Assembly: GCA_964291305.2 (NCBI GenBank)
Contig: OZ219783.1
Coordinates: 310,001 to 374,000, forward strand
Origin: VXNF01 sp964291305
GTDB lineage: Bacteria; Actinomycetota; Acidimicrobiia; Acidimicrobiales; CATQHL01
Length of the DNA stretch: 64,000 nt
Reading direction: 5' to 3'
The notes under the pieces were generated by a model, which saw only the letters and a program-made list of their open reading frames with translations, searched no databases and was not told where the DNA came from. The position numbers and the translations under genes are program-made. Below, one piece after another: positions 1 through 7,849 of the stretch; position 1 is the stretch's first letter, and every line of letters begins with the position of its first letter.

Positions 1-530
1 GTTCGCTGTGGCTCTCGAGCGAGACGCTGCTAGCGGTGATTAACGATGTGGGGCGGTCGGCAGCCACCACTGGAGCCGAGCGGCTGGTCTTCTGTAACGC
101 CCACGGCGGCAACTCGGCCTTACTGGGCGTGGCTTGTCGCGAGCTGAGGCGCCGGTCCGGTTTGCGGACGTTCCTAGTGCATCCTTTCGTGCCCCCGGAT
201 CACGGCGGCCACCCCAGCAGCACCGACGAGTTGGGTATGGGCATTCACGGAGGCCACGACGAGACATCGGTCATGCTGCACCTGCGCCCAGACTTGGTCC
301 GGATGGACCGTGCCGTCCGCCGGGTACCCGAGGGACTGGCTAAGCAGACTCACGTGCGTTTCGGCGGTTTGACCACCTTCGGTTGGCTGTCCAACGACTT
401 CGGCCCCGACGGCCATATCGGTGACCCCACAGGTGCCACCGCCGAGGCTGGCAAGCGCCTCTTCGAAACCGCTGTCGGCCTAGTCGCCGAGCAACTTGTA
501 GAGATCAGCACTTTCAACTTCGGCCGGTAG
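1..530 (+). CDS. Creatininase-family amidohydrolase, 5'-truncated
   Basis: The reading frame is open from the left edge to the stop at 528-530, so the N-terminus lies outside the window. The visible ~175 residues carry family marks: a 'NAHGGN' metal-site motif and a 'GGHDETS' segment in place of the common 'HAGxxETS'. Creatininase-family enzymes hydrolyse cyclic amides or trim peptides; MftE of mycofactocin synthesis belongs to this family. No other mycofactocin gene is visible here, so the substrate is unknown. A GTG at 36 is in frame, but the in-frame codons upstream also look family-like, so it is probably internal. Confidence 0.8.
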   Translation, partial: SLWLSSETLLAVINDVGRSAATTGAERLVFCNAHGGNSALLGVACRELRRRSGLRTFLVHPFVPPDHGGHPSSTDELGMGIHGGHDETSVMLHLRPDLVRMDRAVRRVPEGLAKQTHVRFGGLTTFGWLSNDFGPDGHIGDPTGATAEAGKRLFETAVGLVAEQLVEISTFNFGR

Positions 531-577
531 CGGCTGGCCGCCTCTGACGTTGGCCTCGAGGCTGCTCTACTTATGCA

Positions 578-1831
578 TTAGCTTGTGCAGCCCCTGCCGT
601 CGCCGTCTCGGTCCAGCCGGTAAGGGTCAGTGTCCGGGTGAATTACGGTTACGGGTTTCTGGTTTAGTTCGTCGAGCAATGATCGGGGGTACGACGAGTT
701 GGGGTCCGGGCGGATGACGGTCACCGGTTTCTGGTCGGGGCTCAGGTCGTCGCAGTTCAGGGCGTCGCCGGGCAGGTTCGGTAGGCAGGGCTCGTATAAG
801 GGGTGGCATTCGCCCGTCGGTTCAGGGCTTATCACGGCTGGGGGAGCGGGCTGGGGCGTTACCCGCCGCGCTATCTGATCGTTAGGCACGCTGTCGATGG
901 TGCAGCCGGTCAAACCGCTTGCCAGTGCCTCGAAGTCCTGGTGGGTGATCGAGAGTTGCCAGGCGATCTTCACCGTGGCGTACTGCACTAGGTATCCGCA
1001 GAGAGCGCCTGGAGCGCTGGGGCTGTAGTCGGCAGGCCCGCGGTCGGACTTGAATCGGTTCTCGCCAGCGGCGATGGCGTTTAGGTTGCCCAAGTCGTTG
1101 CTGAATCGGTCCAGCCGCTCATCAGTCCAGTCCCGGGCGCCCGATACCCAGGCGTCGGCAAGCGCCACCACGTGGTCCACGTCAAGGTACCCCGGGTTGG
1201 TATAGGTGCGGCCGGTGTACGAATCAAGCCACTCCCCCGACGCCACGGCGCAACCATCGGGAGTCATGGAGAAGTAGGCCGCTTCGGATTGCAGCACCTC
1301 ATGGCGGGTGTTCACGCAGTCCCCGTCGGCGTCACGCCAACCGGCGAAGCGGTCACGGTCATAGTCAGGAATGTTCGCACTTGGTTCTGCGATTAGCGGT
1401 CGCAACTTTTCGATCAGTGCCGTTGTGGGATCTGGCGCCGATAACTCACTTGTCTCGTTTGTTGCTGCGTCCTCGGGCGGTGGGGTTCGTGCGGCACTTT
1501 CGTCGGCTGCCTCTTCTTGGGTCGAAGTACGTTCGGCAGCGGTCCCCCCTCCGGTCGTGTCTTCGGGCGCGGCCGCGTCGTCGGGCCCTGTAGCGGTCTC
1601 GTCACTGGCCGTTTCTTCGGGCGCGGCTGCTAACTCAGGCCTGGTTGTGTCGTCGGCCCCAGCCTCACTGTCTACGGGATCGACGGCTTCATCGGCAGCG
1701 GGCGCCGGTGAGCCCGCGACTGGGTCGCCTGCTGCTAGTTCGCTTCCAGAGAACAGCGTGCCGGCAACCACGATCGCAGTCACGGCCACTGCCAAGAGCA
1801 GCAGTATCCGCACCAACGGACTCTGTGGCAT
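578..1831 (-). CDS. Secreted HNH-family nuclease with Excalibur-like C-terminal domain
   Basis: 417 residues from the ATG at 1831, chosen because it directly precedes a hydrophobic export/anchor segment (residues ~5-27). A long Ala/Glu/Thr-rich linker runs to ~150. The nuclease domain (~155-310) has the actinobacterial secreted HNH pattern: 'DVDHVVALADAW' at ~217-228, 'NDLGNLNA' and 'ENRFKSDRGP'. The C-terminus (342-417) has spaced cysteines and ends in a calcium-loop-like 'DRDGDGRGC'. The segment beginning 'QKPVTVI' occurs twice in a row just before that loop, an internal duplication. Probable role: extracytoplasmic nuclease; substrate unknown. It has a long leader with direct repeats and a good promoter at 2077-2106. 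Confidence 0.8.
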   Translation of the reverse strand: MPQSPLVRILLLLAVAVTAIVVAGTLFSGSELAAGDPVAGSPAPAADEAVDPVDSEAGADDTTRPELAAAPEETASDETATGPDDAAAPEDTTGGGTAAERTSTQEEAADESAARTPPPEDAATNETSELSAPDPTTALIEKLRPLIAEPSANIPDYDRDRFAGWRDADGDCVNTRHEVLQSEAAYFSMTPDGCAVASGEWLDSYTGRTYTNPGYLDVDHVVALADAWVSGARDWTDERLDRFSNDLGNLNAIAAGENRFKSDRGPADYSPSAPGALCGYLVQYATVKIAWQLSITHQDFEALASGLTGCTIDSVPNDQIARRVTPQPAPPAVISPEPTGECHPLYEPCLPNLPGDALNCDDLSPDQKPVTVIRPDPNSSYPRSLLDELNQKPVTVIHPDTDPYRLDRDGDGRGCTS

Positions 1832-1847
1832 AAAGCCATGTCTAACT

Positions 1848-1954
1848 TTGCCAACCACCACCAGAAAGACTAATTGTCCCCGCTCACCAACCCGACCGGT
1901 ACCGTCACCCGAACCGTCTTGCCAACCACCACCAGAAAGACTAATTGTCCCCGC
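1848..1954. repeat. Pair of 36-bp direct repeats, 71 bp apart
   Basis: Positions 1848-1883 and 1919-1954 are identical over 36 bases, separated by 35 bases of unrelated sequence. Both lie in the leader of the HNH nuclease gene, the first ending 17 bases from its start codon. Only two copies exist, without a palindromic core. Confidence 0.9.
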
Positions 1955-2076
1955 GGCTTGCAGATATATGAGGCCGACTAGTTCAGGCCAGTCGCCGCAT
2001 GTCATCGTGCAGTAGTTGCCCGCTATGCCGCAACGCCGACTAGCCGACTAACGGTGGGGGCCGGTCTGGCTCTGGC

Positions 2077-2106
2077 GATATATTAAACTATTCGAATAAC
2101 TGTCAA
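2077..2106 (-). promoter_or_regulatory. Sigma70-type promoter for the HNH nuclease
   Basis: On the minus strand there is a perfect -35 TTGACA (2106-2101), an 18-bp spacer and TATATC (2082-2077); TAATAT with a 15-bp spacer is the alternative -10. The spacer holds a 10-bp palindrome, TATTCGAATA (2089-2098), which could be an operator. The area is markedly AT-rich. The leader to the ATG at 1831 would be about 240 nt and includes the two direct repeats. Confidence 0.55.
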
Positions 2107-2135
2107 ATTATTTCTTTCTCTAACACGTACGGACG

Positions 2136-2164
2136 TTGTAGTTTTTGTGTTGGTTGGATAAACT
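2136..2164 (+). promoter_or_regulatory. Possible promoter for the DUF222/HNH gene
   Basis: TTGTAG (2136-2141), a 17-bp spacer and TAAACT (2159-2164) lie about 105 bases before the start at 2271. Both boxes are imperfect. The rest of the 1832-2270 intergenic stretch holds the minus-strand promoter, the 36-bp repeats and no convincing gene. Confidence 0.3.
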
Positions 2165-2270
2165 CTTTGGTACCGGTCGATGATCCTCGTGTTTCGGGGT
2201 TGGTGTTGTTTGATCGGCTTGTCGGCTCGGCCGACCGAAAGCCACGGTTCACACTGTTTTGAGGTGGTGA

Positions 2271-3740
2271 ATGATGACTATTGCGACTCTTTTTGACGAT
2301 CCGGCCGCTGTTGCTGTTGGGGTTTCTGATGTTGGGGTCGAAGCTGCTGCTGGGTCCAACGGCACTGCTGCTGGTGGGGTCTCCGGCGCCACCGCTGAGT
2401 CCGCCGAAACCGCCGTTGGTGCTGGTGCTACCGCTGCCGCTGTTGGTGTTACCTCTGTTGGGGGCTTTGTGAGCGGTGGGTTGGGTGTTGATCTTTTGGT
2501 CGAGTTGTTGGTTTCTGATCCGGTTGTTCGGGATTTGGGGGATCGGGAGTTGGAGGCTCGGCTGGTGCTGTTCGGTAAGTGCGAGTCGCGTCTTGCTGCG
2601 TTGAAAGCTGAGACGGTCGCAGAGGTGGCCCGCCGGCGGGGCGCGGGGTATGCGGTTGATGTGTTGCGTGACGGTTTGAGGCAGTCCCGCGGTCGGGCTA
2701 AGCAGGATGTGCAGTTGGCTGAGCGGTTGAGCCGGACGCCTGGGACGGCTGAGGCTTTGCGTTCGGGGTCTATCACTGCGAAGCAGGCGAAGATGATCGC
2801 CGAAGCCGTTGAACAAGCCCCATCTGGTGATTCCGACGGGGAGGCTGGGTTGTTGGATGCTGCGGGGCGGGAGTCCGAAGACCGTTTCAGCCGCACCGTC
2901 CGCGATTACATGAACGAGCAGACCCGCGACGATTTGGGGGAGCGGCGTAAGCGTCAGCGGGAGCGGCGCTATTTGAATATCAAGCAGGAACCCGATGGGA
3001 TGTTCTCGCTAATGGGCCGGCTCGATCCGGTCACGGGCAGTCGTGTAGAGACAGCGCTTACTGATACGGCTAACCGGCTGTTTCATGCTGAGGATGCTAA
3101 GAGCCGGCTTTCTTCAGGTCAGCGCATGGCTGACGCTCTCGAACAGCTCGTCACGAACAGCGGTGGTGCTGGTAAGACTGCGGGTAAGGCTCAAGGTGTG
3201 GACCTGCTAGTCGTCGCCGACTACGACACCATTGCGGGCCAACTGCGTGATGCTCGCCTTGTTGATGGCACCCCACTAACAGCCGAGGAACTCCTCGGGC
3301 TGGCTTGTGATGCGAGAATCTTGCCCACTATTTTCAAGGGTAAGAGTGAGCCTTTGTGGCTCGGCCGGGGCAAACGCCACGCCAGCGTCTGCCAACGCGC
3401 AGTGCTCACCGCCCGCGACACGGGTTGCGTCGGCTGCGGGGCCTCGGCTAACTGGTGCCAAGCACACCACATTGTCCACTGGGAGCACGGAGGCAAAACC
3501 GACCTCGACAACCTCTGCCTGCTCTGCAGCTACTGCCACCACCACCTAGTCCACACCAAAGGCGCCCAAATCATCCGAGACGCCGACGGCAAATACACCC
3601 TCCGACAGCCAGACCAGCACAGCAACACCCCACCTACACGGCGCAACAACTGGACCGCCTGCACCCACGGCTTTGCAGCCAGGATCCACAACACTACTGC
3701 TAGCAAACCGTCGACCGTGAACCCGCCCCTACGACGCTAA
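2271..3740 (+). CDS. DUF222 / 13E12-repeat family HNH endonuclease
   Basis: 489 residues. The ATG at 2271 is preceded by GAGGTGG at 2261-2267. After a low-complexity Ala/Gly/Val stretch (~12-66) comes a DUF222 region (~70-310), then a C-terminal HNH nuclease with zinc cysteines C386, C389, C416, C419 and C422, and the metal-finger histidines of 'AHHIVHW' (398-404) with N414. Such proteins are often multicopy in actinobacterial genomes (REP13E12 of mycobacteria) and are associated with mobile DNA. Their biological role is not settled; DNA cleavage is expected from the domain. It is divergent from the secreted nuclease. No flanking repeats or integrase were seen. Confidence 0.88.
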   Translation: MMTIATLFDDPAAVAVGVSDVGVEAAAGSNGTAAGGVSGATAESAETAVGAGATAAAVGVTSVGGFVSGGLGVDLLVELLVSDPVVRDLGDRELEARLVLFGKCESRLAALKAETVAEVARRRGAGYAVDVLRDGLRQSRGRAKQDVQLAERLSRTPGTAEALRSGSITAKQAKMIAEAVEQAPSGDSDGEAGLLDAAGRESEDRFSRTVRDYMNEQTRDDLGERRKRQRERRYLNIKQEPDGMFSLMGRLDPVTGSRVETALTDTANRLFHAEDAKSRLSSGQRMADALEQLVTNSGGAGKTAGKAQGVDLLVVADYDTIAGQLRDARLVDGTPLTAEELLGLACDARILPTIFKGKSEPLWLGRGKRHASVCQRAVLTARDTGCVGCGASANWCQAHHIVHWEHGGKTDLDNLCLLCSYCHHHLVHTKGAQIIRDADGKYTLRQPDQHSNTPPTRRNNWTACTHGFAARIHNTTASKPSTVNPPLRR

Positions 3741-3752
3741 ACAAACCACACT

Positions 3753-3777
3753 GGGCTGACTGGAAGGAGCGCAGCCC
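3753..3777 (+). terminator. Weak hairpin after the DUF222 gene
   Basis: A 6-bp inverted repeat (GGGCTG 3753-3758, CAGCCC 3772-3777, 13-nt loop) follows the stop codon by 12 bases. It has no T tract, so terminator function is only possible. Confidence 0.25.
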
Positions 3778-3835
3778 CAGCAAATAAGAGGAAGCACCAA
3801 ACAGGTCAAAGACAGAGTCACCCGTCGCGCTGTAG

Positions 3836-5326
3836 CTACTCGCTGCGCCGCCACGCGTCGAGTCCTGTTACCAGTGCTCGCTCTAACCAAGGCGCGAAGC
3901 GCATCTCGGTTTCGGCCTGAGTTTCCTTATAGTTAACCAAGAACAGTTCTTCAGAGACTATCTGAAGGTCGATAAGCTGCTGTTCGATGCCTTCACCCTG
4001 CTGTTTGCGATAGAAGCAAACTGTTGCGCCACAAACCCCGCGGAAGTCTCGTCCGACCGTGTGGAAAGAAAGTAAAATCTCGGATCTTCCAGATTCTGTA
4101 TTAAATGCCAATCGTGCCCAAGTGTGAAAGTCTCCGAGACTCGCGTAATAGTCAAGCTTTTTTGCTGTGTCTACGACTTGGTACCAGTACCAGCTACGTA
4201 ACTCGGGTTGATCGGTTAGGTCACCACCGCTGTCCACGAAGATTTGGCGTTTACGAGCACCGTTGTTGATACGCGGTTGGAGTACATCTCTTGTAGCTGC
4301 GAACTTGGCATGTCCTATATTGCGTAGGTGTGCTGCGACTTCCTTCGCCTTGTCCTTTTCGGCGAGTTGAGTCTGGTCGCGACGATCGAACTGTTCAACG
4401 ATCGAATCGTGCATCTGCTCTAGGCGTGCCGTTTCCCGCGCTACTTCGTCGATGATCCTTAGAGCTGTTGTGATTGAACGCTCCTGGATGGCGCCGAATA
4501 GGTTCATCAGAGGTTTTAGGTCGCCTCTGTCCGCCTCGCTAAGGGCGCTGATGTATCGGGGGCGGTCCTTGCGGTTGACGACGAGTGGCAGCCAGCCGGC
4601 ACGAATCAGGACCAGTGATGCCAGTGCTCTTGCCACTCGACCGTTCCCGTCCTGGAAGGGATGGATCTGAACAAACCGATGATGTAGCCAGGCCGCAGAA
4701 ACATCGGGTGGAACCTCTGAGGCTTCGTGCTCGCTGTGTAGCTGAATCAGCCGGTCCATCTCGGCGGTTACGTGTTCTGGTGGGCAGTATTCGTGCACTT
4801 GCCCATCTGAGCGGGTTGGGTTGTTAGGACGCACTTTGTAGTCGCCGTGACGCAGCGGGATACTGACACGTCTACCGAGCGAGTCGACTCCCTCAGCGAC
4901 ATCCTGTTTGCGAGTCATGAGATGGTGAAGCTCCTTGACGAAGGAGGTCGTTAGATCCCGTTCCTGACGCACCACCTCGAAAAGCCACTCGACAGCTTCC
5001 TGATGGTCGCAGATAATGCCGGCAATTAATTCGGGCGAGCGTCCATTGTCGTCGTGAGCAATTAGCGAGGCGTCGATTCCTTGCTCGATGAGGAGCCGTG
5101 TGGTGCCCTCGTCGAGAGTGTAGAGCCGCTCGATAATGCCGGTCTCGATTGCCCACTCGCGGTTTAGGCGCTCATTGAACTCTTCAAGTTGGCGCTGGTC
5201 GAACGCGTGACGAAGTTCTTGCCACACTTCGATCAGAGAGGGCATTCTGTTATTCGCTGAGGTCAGGTCCGCGTCGCTAAGGTCCGCAATCGGAGTCCAA
5301 GCGTGGTAGATGGGCGGGCTGTCCAT
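3836..5326 (-). CDS. Fic-domain protein (probable AMP transferase)
   Basis: 496 residues. The Fic core motif is intact: 'HPFQDGNGRVAR' at 222-233, with catalytic H222 and phosphate-binding G227-N-G-R230. Fic enzymes usually transfer AMP from ATP to a protein hydroxyl. 'TGIIER' at 62-67 fits the inhibitory (S/T)xxxE(G/N) pattern with E66, except that G/N is replaced by R. The C-terminal half (~330-496) is an uncharacterised extension. The gene stands alone, with no antitoxin-like partner beside it, so self-inhibited Fic signalling is likelier than a toxin-antitoxin pair. The target is unknown. The start is ATG with TAGCAT six bases upstream and no Shine-Dalgarno sequence. Confidence 0.87.
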   Translation of the reverse strand: MDSPPIYHAWTPIADLSDADLTSANNRMPSLIEVWQELRHAFDQRQLEEFNERLNREWAIETGIIERLYTLDEGTTRLLIEQGIDASLIAHDDNGRSPELIAGIICDHQEAVEWLFEVVRQERDLTTSFVKELHHLMTRKQDVAEGVDSLGRRVSIPLRHGDYKVRPNNPTRSDGQVHEYCPPEHVTAEMDRLIQLHSEHEASEVPPDVSAAWLHHRFVQIHPFQDGNGRVARALASLVLIRAGWLPLVVNRKDRPRYISALSEADRGDLKPLMNLFGAIQERSITTALRIIDEVARETARLEQMHDSIVEQFDRRDQTQLAEKDKAKEVAAHLRNIGHAKFAATRDVLQPRINNGARKRQIFVDSGGDLTDQPELRSWYWYQVVDTAKKLDYYASLGDFHTWARLAFNTESGRSEILLSFHTVGRDFRGVCGATVCFYRKQQGEGIEQQLIDLQIVSEELFLVNYKETQAETEMRFAPWLERALVTGLDAWRRSE

Positions 5327-5332
5327 GCAGCG

Positions 5333-5338
5333 ATGCTA
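5333..5338 (-). promoter_or_regulatory. Leaderless-type -10 box of the Fic gene
   Basis: TAGCAT on the minus strand lies 6 nt before the ATG at 5326, matching the actinobacterial TANNNT -10, so transcription could start at or next to the start codon. Confidence 0.4.
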
Positions 5339-5371
5339 TCGATTCGAGCATGGCCTCTGGGGGCGCCTAGC

Positions 5372-6337
5372 TCAGGGCCGCAGCAGGATTTTTCCGGTGG
5401 TGGCTCGGCCTTCTAGTCGACGGTGGGCTTCGGCGGCTTCGGCTAGGGGGAGTTCCAGACCGATGCGGACATTCATGCCCTCGCCGATCCAGTCGAATAG
5501 GTCCTGCGCGCGGGCGAGCAGTTCGGCTCGTTCGGCTAAGTGATCCCAGAGAGTCGGACGGGTGAGGAAGAGCGAACCCCCTTGTGATAGCCGCAGCGGG
5601 GCGATCGGCGGCACCGGTCCCGAGGCGTTACCGAAGCTGACCATCGTGCCCCGGCGCCGCAGCAAGTCCAGGCTGGCGTCGAAGACCGCGGCCCCCACTC
5701 CGTCGTAGACAACGTCAAGCGGGCGCGGCCCGGCTATGTCACAGATCGCCTCGGCAAAGTCCACATCTTCGTAGAGGATCACGTGGTCGGCGCCAGCCTC
5801 GGTGGCCAACTCGGCTTTGGCGGGCGTGCCTACAGTGGTGAACACCTCGGCGCCGAGGCGCTTGGCCATTTGAATTAACAGCAGCCCAGTGCCGCCGGCC
5901 CCGGCGTGGATTAGACAGCGATCCCCGGGCTTCAGCGGGAACGAGTCTTTGACCAGGTAGTGCGCTGTTAGGCCTTGCAGCATCGCCGCGGCCGCGGTTT
6001 CGAGCGAGACAGCTTCGGGGACAGCCACCACGCCGGCGGCATTCAGCGCGCAGCTCTCGGCGTAAGAACCCTGACTGCCGCACCAAGCCACCCTGTCGCC
6101 TACCGCCACGTCACTAACGCCTGGGCCGACGGCGGTTACTACTCCAGAACCCTCTAGTCCTGCGGTGAAAGGGACATCAATCGGGTATAGGCCGGTGCGC
6201 TGATAGGTATCCACGAAGTTGACTCCAGCGGCAGCCACGTCGACGACGATCTGGTCGTTAGCGACAGTCGGGTCGGGCAACTCTTCAAGGGCCAGAACCT
6301 CGGGACCGCCGTATTCGGATATGCGGATAGCGCGCAC
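5372..6337 (-). CDS. Quinone oxidoreductase (zinc-free MDR family)
   Basis: 321 residues, the usual length for NADPH:quinone reductases of the medium-chain dehydrogenase/reductase superfamily. The N-terminal GroES-like part carries 'AAGVNFVDTYQRTGLYP', the family signature; the Rossmann part has 'AGAGGTGLLLIQMAKRLGAEV'. No structural-zinc cysteine cluster is present, as expected for this subgroup. It probably reduces quinones or enones with NADPH in the cytosol. The start is GTG at 6337 behind a strong ribosome-binding site (CTAAGGAGG). The gene is divergent from the molybdoenzyme. Confidence 0.88.
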   Translation of the reverse strand: MRAIRISEYGGPEVLALEELPDPTVANDQIVVDVAAAGVNFVDTYQRTGLYPIDVPFTAGLEGSGVVTAVGPGVSDVAVGDRVAWCGSQGSYAESCALNAAGVVAVPEAVSLETAAAAMLQGLTAHYLVKDSFPLKPGDRCLIHAGAGGTGLLLIQMAKRLGAEVFTTVGTPAKAELATEAGADHVILYEDVDFAEAICDIAGPRPLDVVYDGVGAAVFDASLDLLRRRGTMVSFGNASGPVPPIAPLRLSQGGSLFLTRPTLWDHLAERAELLARAQDLFDWIGEGMNVRIGLELPLAEAAEAHRRLEGRATTGKILLRP

Positions 6338-6348
6338 GGTGCCTCCTT

Positions 6349-6378
6349 AGTGCTTCGGTGGGTAGTGCTTCGGTGGGT
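6349..6378. repeat. 15-bp tandem repeat, two copies
   Basis: AGTGCTTCGGTGGGT occurs at 6349-6363 and again at 6364-6378, immediately upstream of the quinone oxidoreductase ribosome-binding site, in the divergent intergenic region. It is a local duplication that could affect a promoter or operator. Confidence 0.85.
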
Positions 6379-6473
6379 GTTCGACTGGTTGGGGCAACCG
6401 TACGCCTTGCGGGCCGAGACCGCCTAGCCGCCGCGGCCCGCGCCTCCGGTGAGTTCAGTAGTCTCGCAGGCGA

Positions 6474-7544
6474 GTGCTCCAAGCAGCCCGGCCCGGCGAC
6501 GGACGGTCGTCTTCCCTACGGCCCCGCCTCTCGCCGCCCGCGGCCGACCGGGCCGGTACTCGCAGTCGGAAGACCAACCTGGCCCTGCTGGTGATGCTGG
6601 TGCTGGCCTGGATCAGCGGCGCCGCCTCGTTTCTGCTGGGCGGCTTCTCTACCGCCTGGCTGGTGACGGTTCACGGTGTGGTGGGGTTCACCGTGTTAGT
6701 GCTGGTCCGCCCGAAGGTGCCGGTGGTGCGCAGGGGTATGCGCCGCCGCCGGCCCAGCCGGTACGCCTCGATGGCTTTGGGGGTATGCGTCAGCGGGGCG
6801 TTTGCCACTGGGATCGTGCATGCGCTGGGGTTCTGGCAGTCCATAGGTGTTTGGTCAGCCATGGGGCTCCACCTCGTCTTCGCCATCGCCGCGGTGCCGC
6901 TAGCAGCGTGGCACGTGATTGGCCGGCCGCAGCGGGTCCGCCCGGTGGACCTTTCACGGCGTACCGCACTGCAGGCTCTGGCCGTGGCGGGAGTAGCGCT
7001 GCTAGCTCGGGCAGGCTTCGAGCAGTTCTTCGCCGCTGAGCGGCGCTTCACCGGCTCGCATGAGGTGGGCTCGGGGGAGCCTCGGCAAATGCCGGTCGTG
7101 CAGTGGCTGAACGACTCACCGCCAGACATCGCGGCGGATGAATGGGTGCTGCGCCTGGGGGGATCGGTCAACCGGGATGTGGACTACCAAGAACTGCTAA
7201 GCCACAATCACACAACCGAAGTAACGCTGGACTGCACTAGCGGGTGGTACAGCACGCAGCGTTGGACGGGCGTGCCGCTGGCTGAGCTGTTGGGCCCGGC
7301 GGTGTCGGGTCGCAGCCTGGAGGTGCGCTCGGCAACCGGCTACGGCCGTCGCTTCCCGATCAGCGATCTAGCTGAGATGTACCTGGCCCATTCGGTGGGT
7401 GGTCAACCGCTGTCGCGGGGCCACGGTTACCCAGCCAGGCTGGTGGTGCCCGGCCGCCGAGGTTTGTGGTGGGTGAAGTGGGTGACCGAGGTGCGTACCA
7501 GCGACCGGTTTTGGTGGGCGCAGTCACCGATTCCGTTTACTTAG
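6474..7544 (+). CDS. Membrane-anchored sulfite-oxidase-family molybdoenzyme
   Basis: 356 residues. The N-terminal half has four or five hydrophobic segments (~33-56, 58-80, 98-120, 123-148, and possibly 160-182), followed by a soluble molybdopterin domain of the sulfite oxidase/MsrP fold (~200-356). 'LDCTSGWYSTQRW' holds the likely Mo-ligand cysteine C254. Predicted role: a membrane-tethered oxidoreductase with a Mo-cofactor, substrate unknown. The first ~30 residues are Arg/Pro-rich and the GTG start at 6474 is uncertain. It ends 305 bp before the ribosomal cluster and is not obviously part of it. Confidence 0.8.
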   Translation: MLQAARPGDGRSSSLRPRLSPPAADRAGTRSRKTNLALLVMLVLAWISGAASFLLGGFSTAWLVTVHGVVGFTVLVLVRPKVPVVRRGMRRRRPSRYASMALGVCVSGAFATGIVHALGFWQSIGVWSAMGLHLVFAIAAVPLAAWHVIGRPQRVRPVDLSRRTALQALAVAGVALLARAGFEQFFAAERRFTGSHEVGSGEPRQMPVVQWLNDSPPDIAADEWVLRLGGSVNRDVDYQELLSHNHTTEVTLDCTSGWYSTQRWTGVPLAELLGPAVSGRSLEVRSATGYGRRFPISDLAEMYLAHSVGGQPLSRGHGYPARLVVPGRRGLWWVKWVTEVRTSDRFWWAQSPIPFT

Positions 7545-7557
7545 CCCCCGTGGGGCT
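7543..7557 (+). terminator. GC hairpin at the end of the molybdoenzyme gene
   Basis: AGCCCC (7543-7548) pairs with GGGGCT (7552-7557) across a 3-nt loop, overlapping the stop codon. No T tract follows. It may separate this gene from the ribosomal operon. Confidence 0.35.
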
Positions 7558-7849
7558 GGCTTAGGCTGCCACACAGCACGGCGAGGGAGGCCCGCCGGAT
7601 AGCACGAGCCCTGCTGTCGGCCGGCTCGGGCGTGGGTTGTGCCGTTCTGTCCGATATAGTGCACTGCTTCCCGGAACCACTCCGTGAACTAACTGATGTC
7701 TGCGCAGGCCTGCAACGCGCCCCCGGCACAGCTAGCAGGAACCACGTAGCAAACCGATAAACCGCTCCGCCGGGCTTGCCCGTGCGGAGTGTTCGCGTCA
7801 GGGCAGTAAGCAAGCCCCGACGCCACCCCTGGAGCAACGACACCCAGAC
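7558..7849 (+). promoter_or_regulatory. Upstream region and leader of the ribosomal superoperon
   Basis: No gene is seen in this stretch. It holds a TATAGT box at 7655-7660, a plausible -10 with no clear -35, leaving a leader of about 180 nt before rplC. Within it 7765-7789 forms an 11-bp stem (CTCCGC+CGGGC against GCCCG+GCGGAG) with a 2-nt loop and a single bulged T. There is no T tract after it, so it is more likely a structured leader element, for instance for ribosomal-protein feedback, than a terminator. Regulation by L4 or another r-protein is inference from other S10 operons. Confidence 0.45.

Noticed and set aside
1848..1954. Minimal CRISPR array (36-bp repeat, 35-bp spacer)
   Set aside because: Only two repeats, no dyad symmetry, no cas genes in the window, and the unit sits in a gene leader.
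1371..2015. Long Ala/Ser-rich open frame on the plus strand opposite the nuclease linker
   Set aside because: It mirrors the low-complexity linker on the other strand, has no plausible start site and no recognisable domain.
2103..2896. Minus-strand Pro/Ser/Asn-rich open frames opposite the DUF222 gene
   Set aside because: They are shadows of its low-complexity N-terminus and have no ribosome-binding site.
3836..5326. Loss of the Fic inhibitory glutamate, from 'SPELIAG' at 97-103
   Set aside because: A better match to the inhibitory motif is T62-G-I-I-E66, which keeps the glutamate, so loss of inhibition is not supported.
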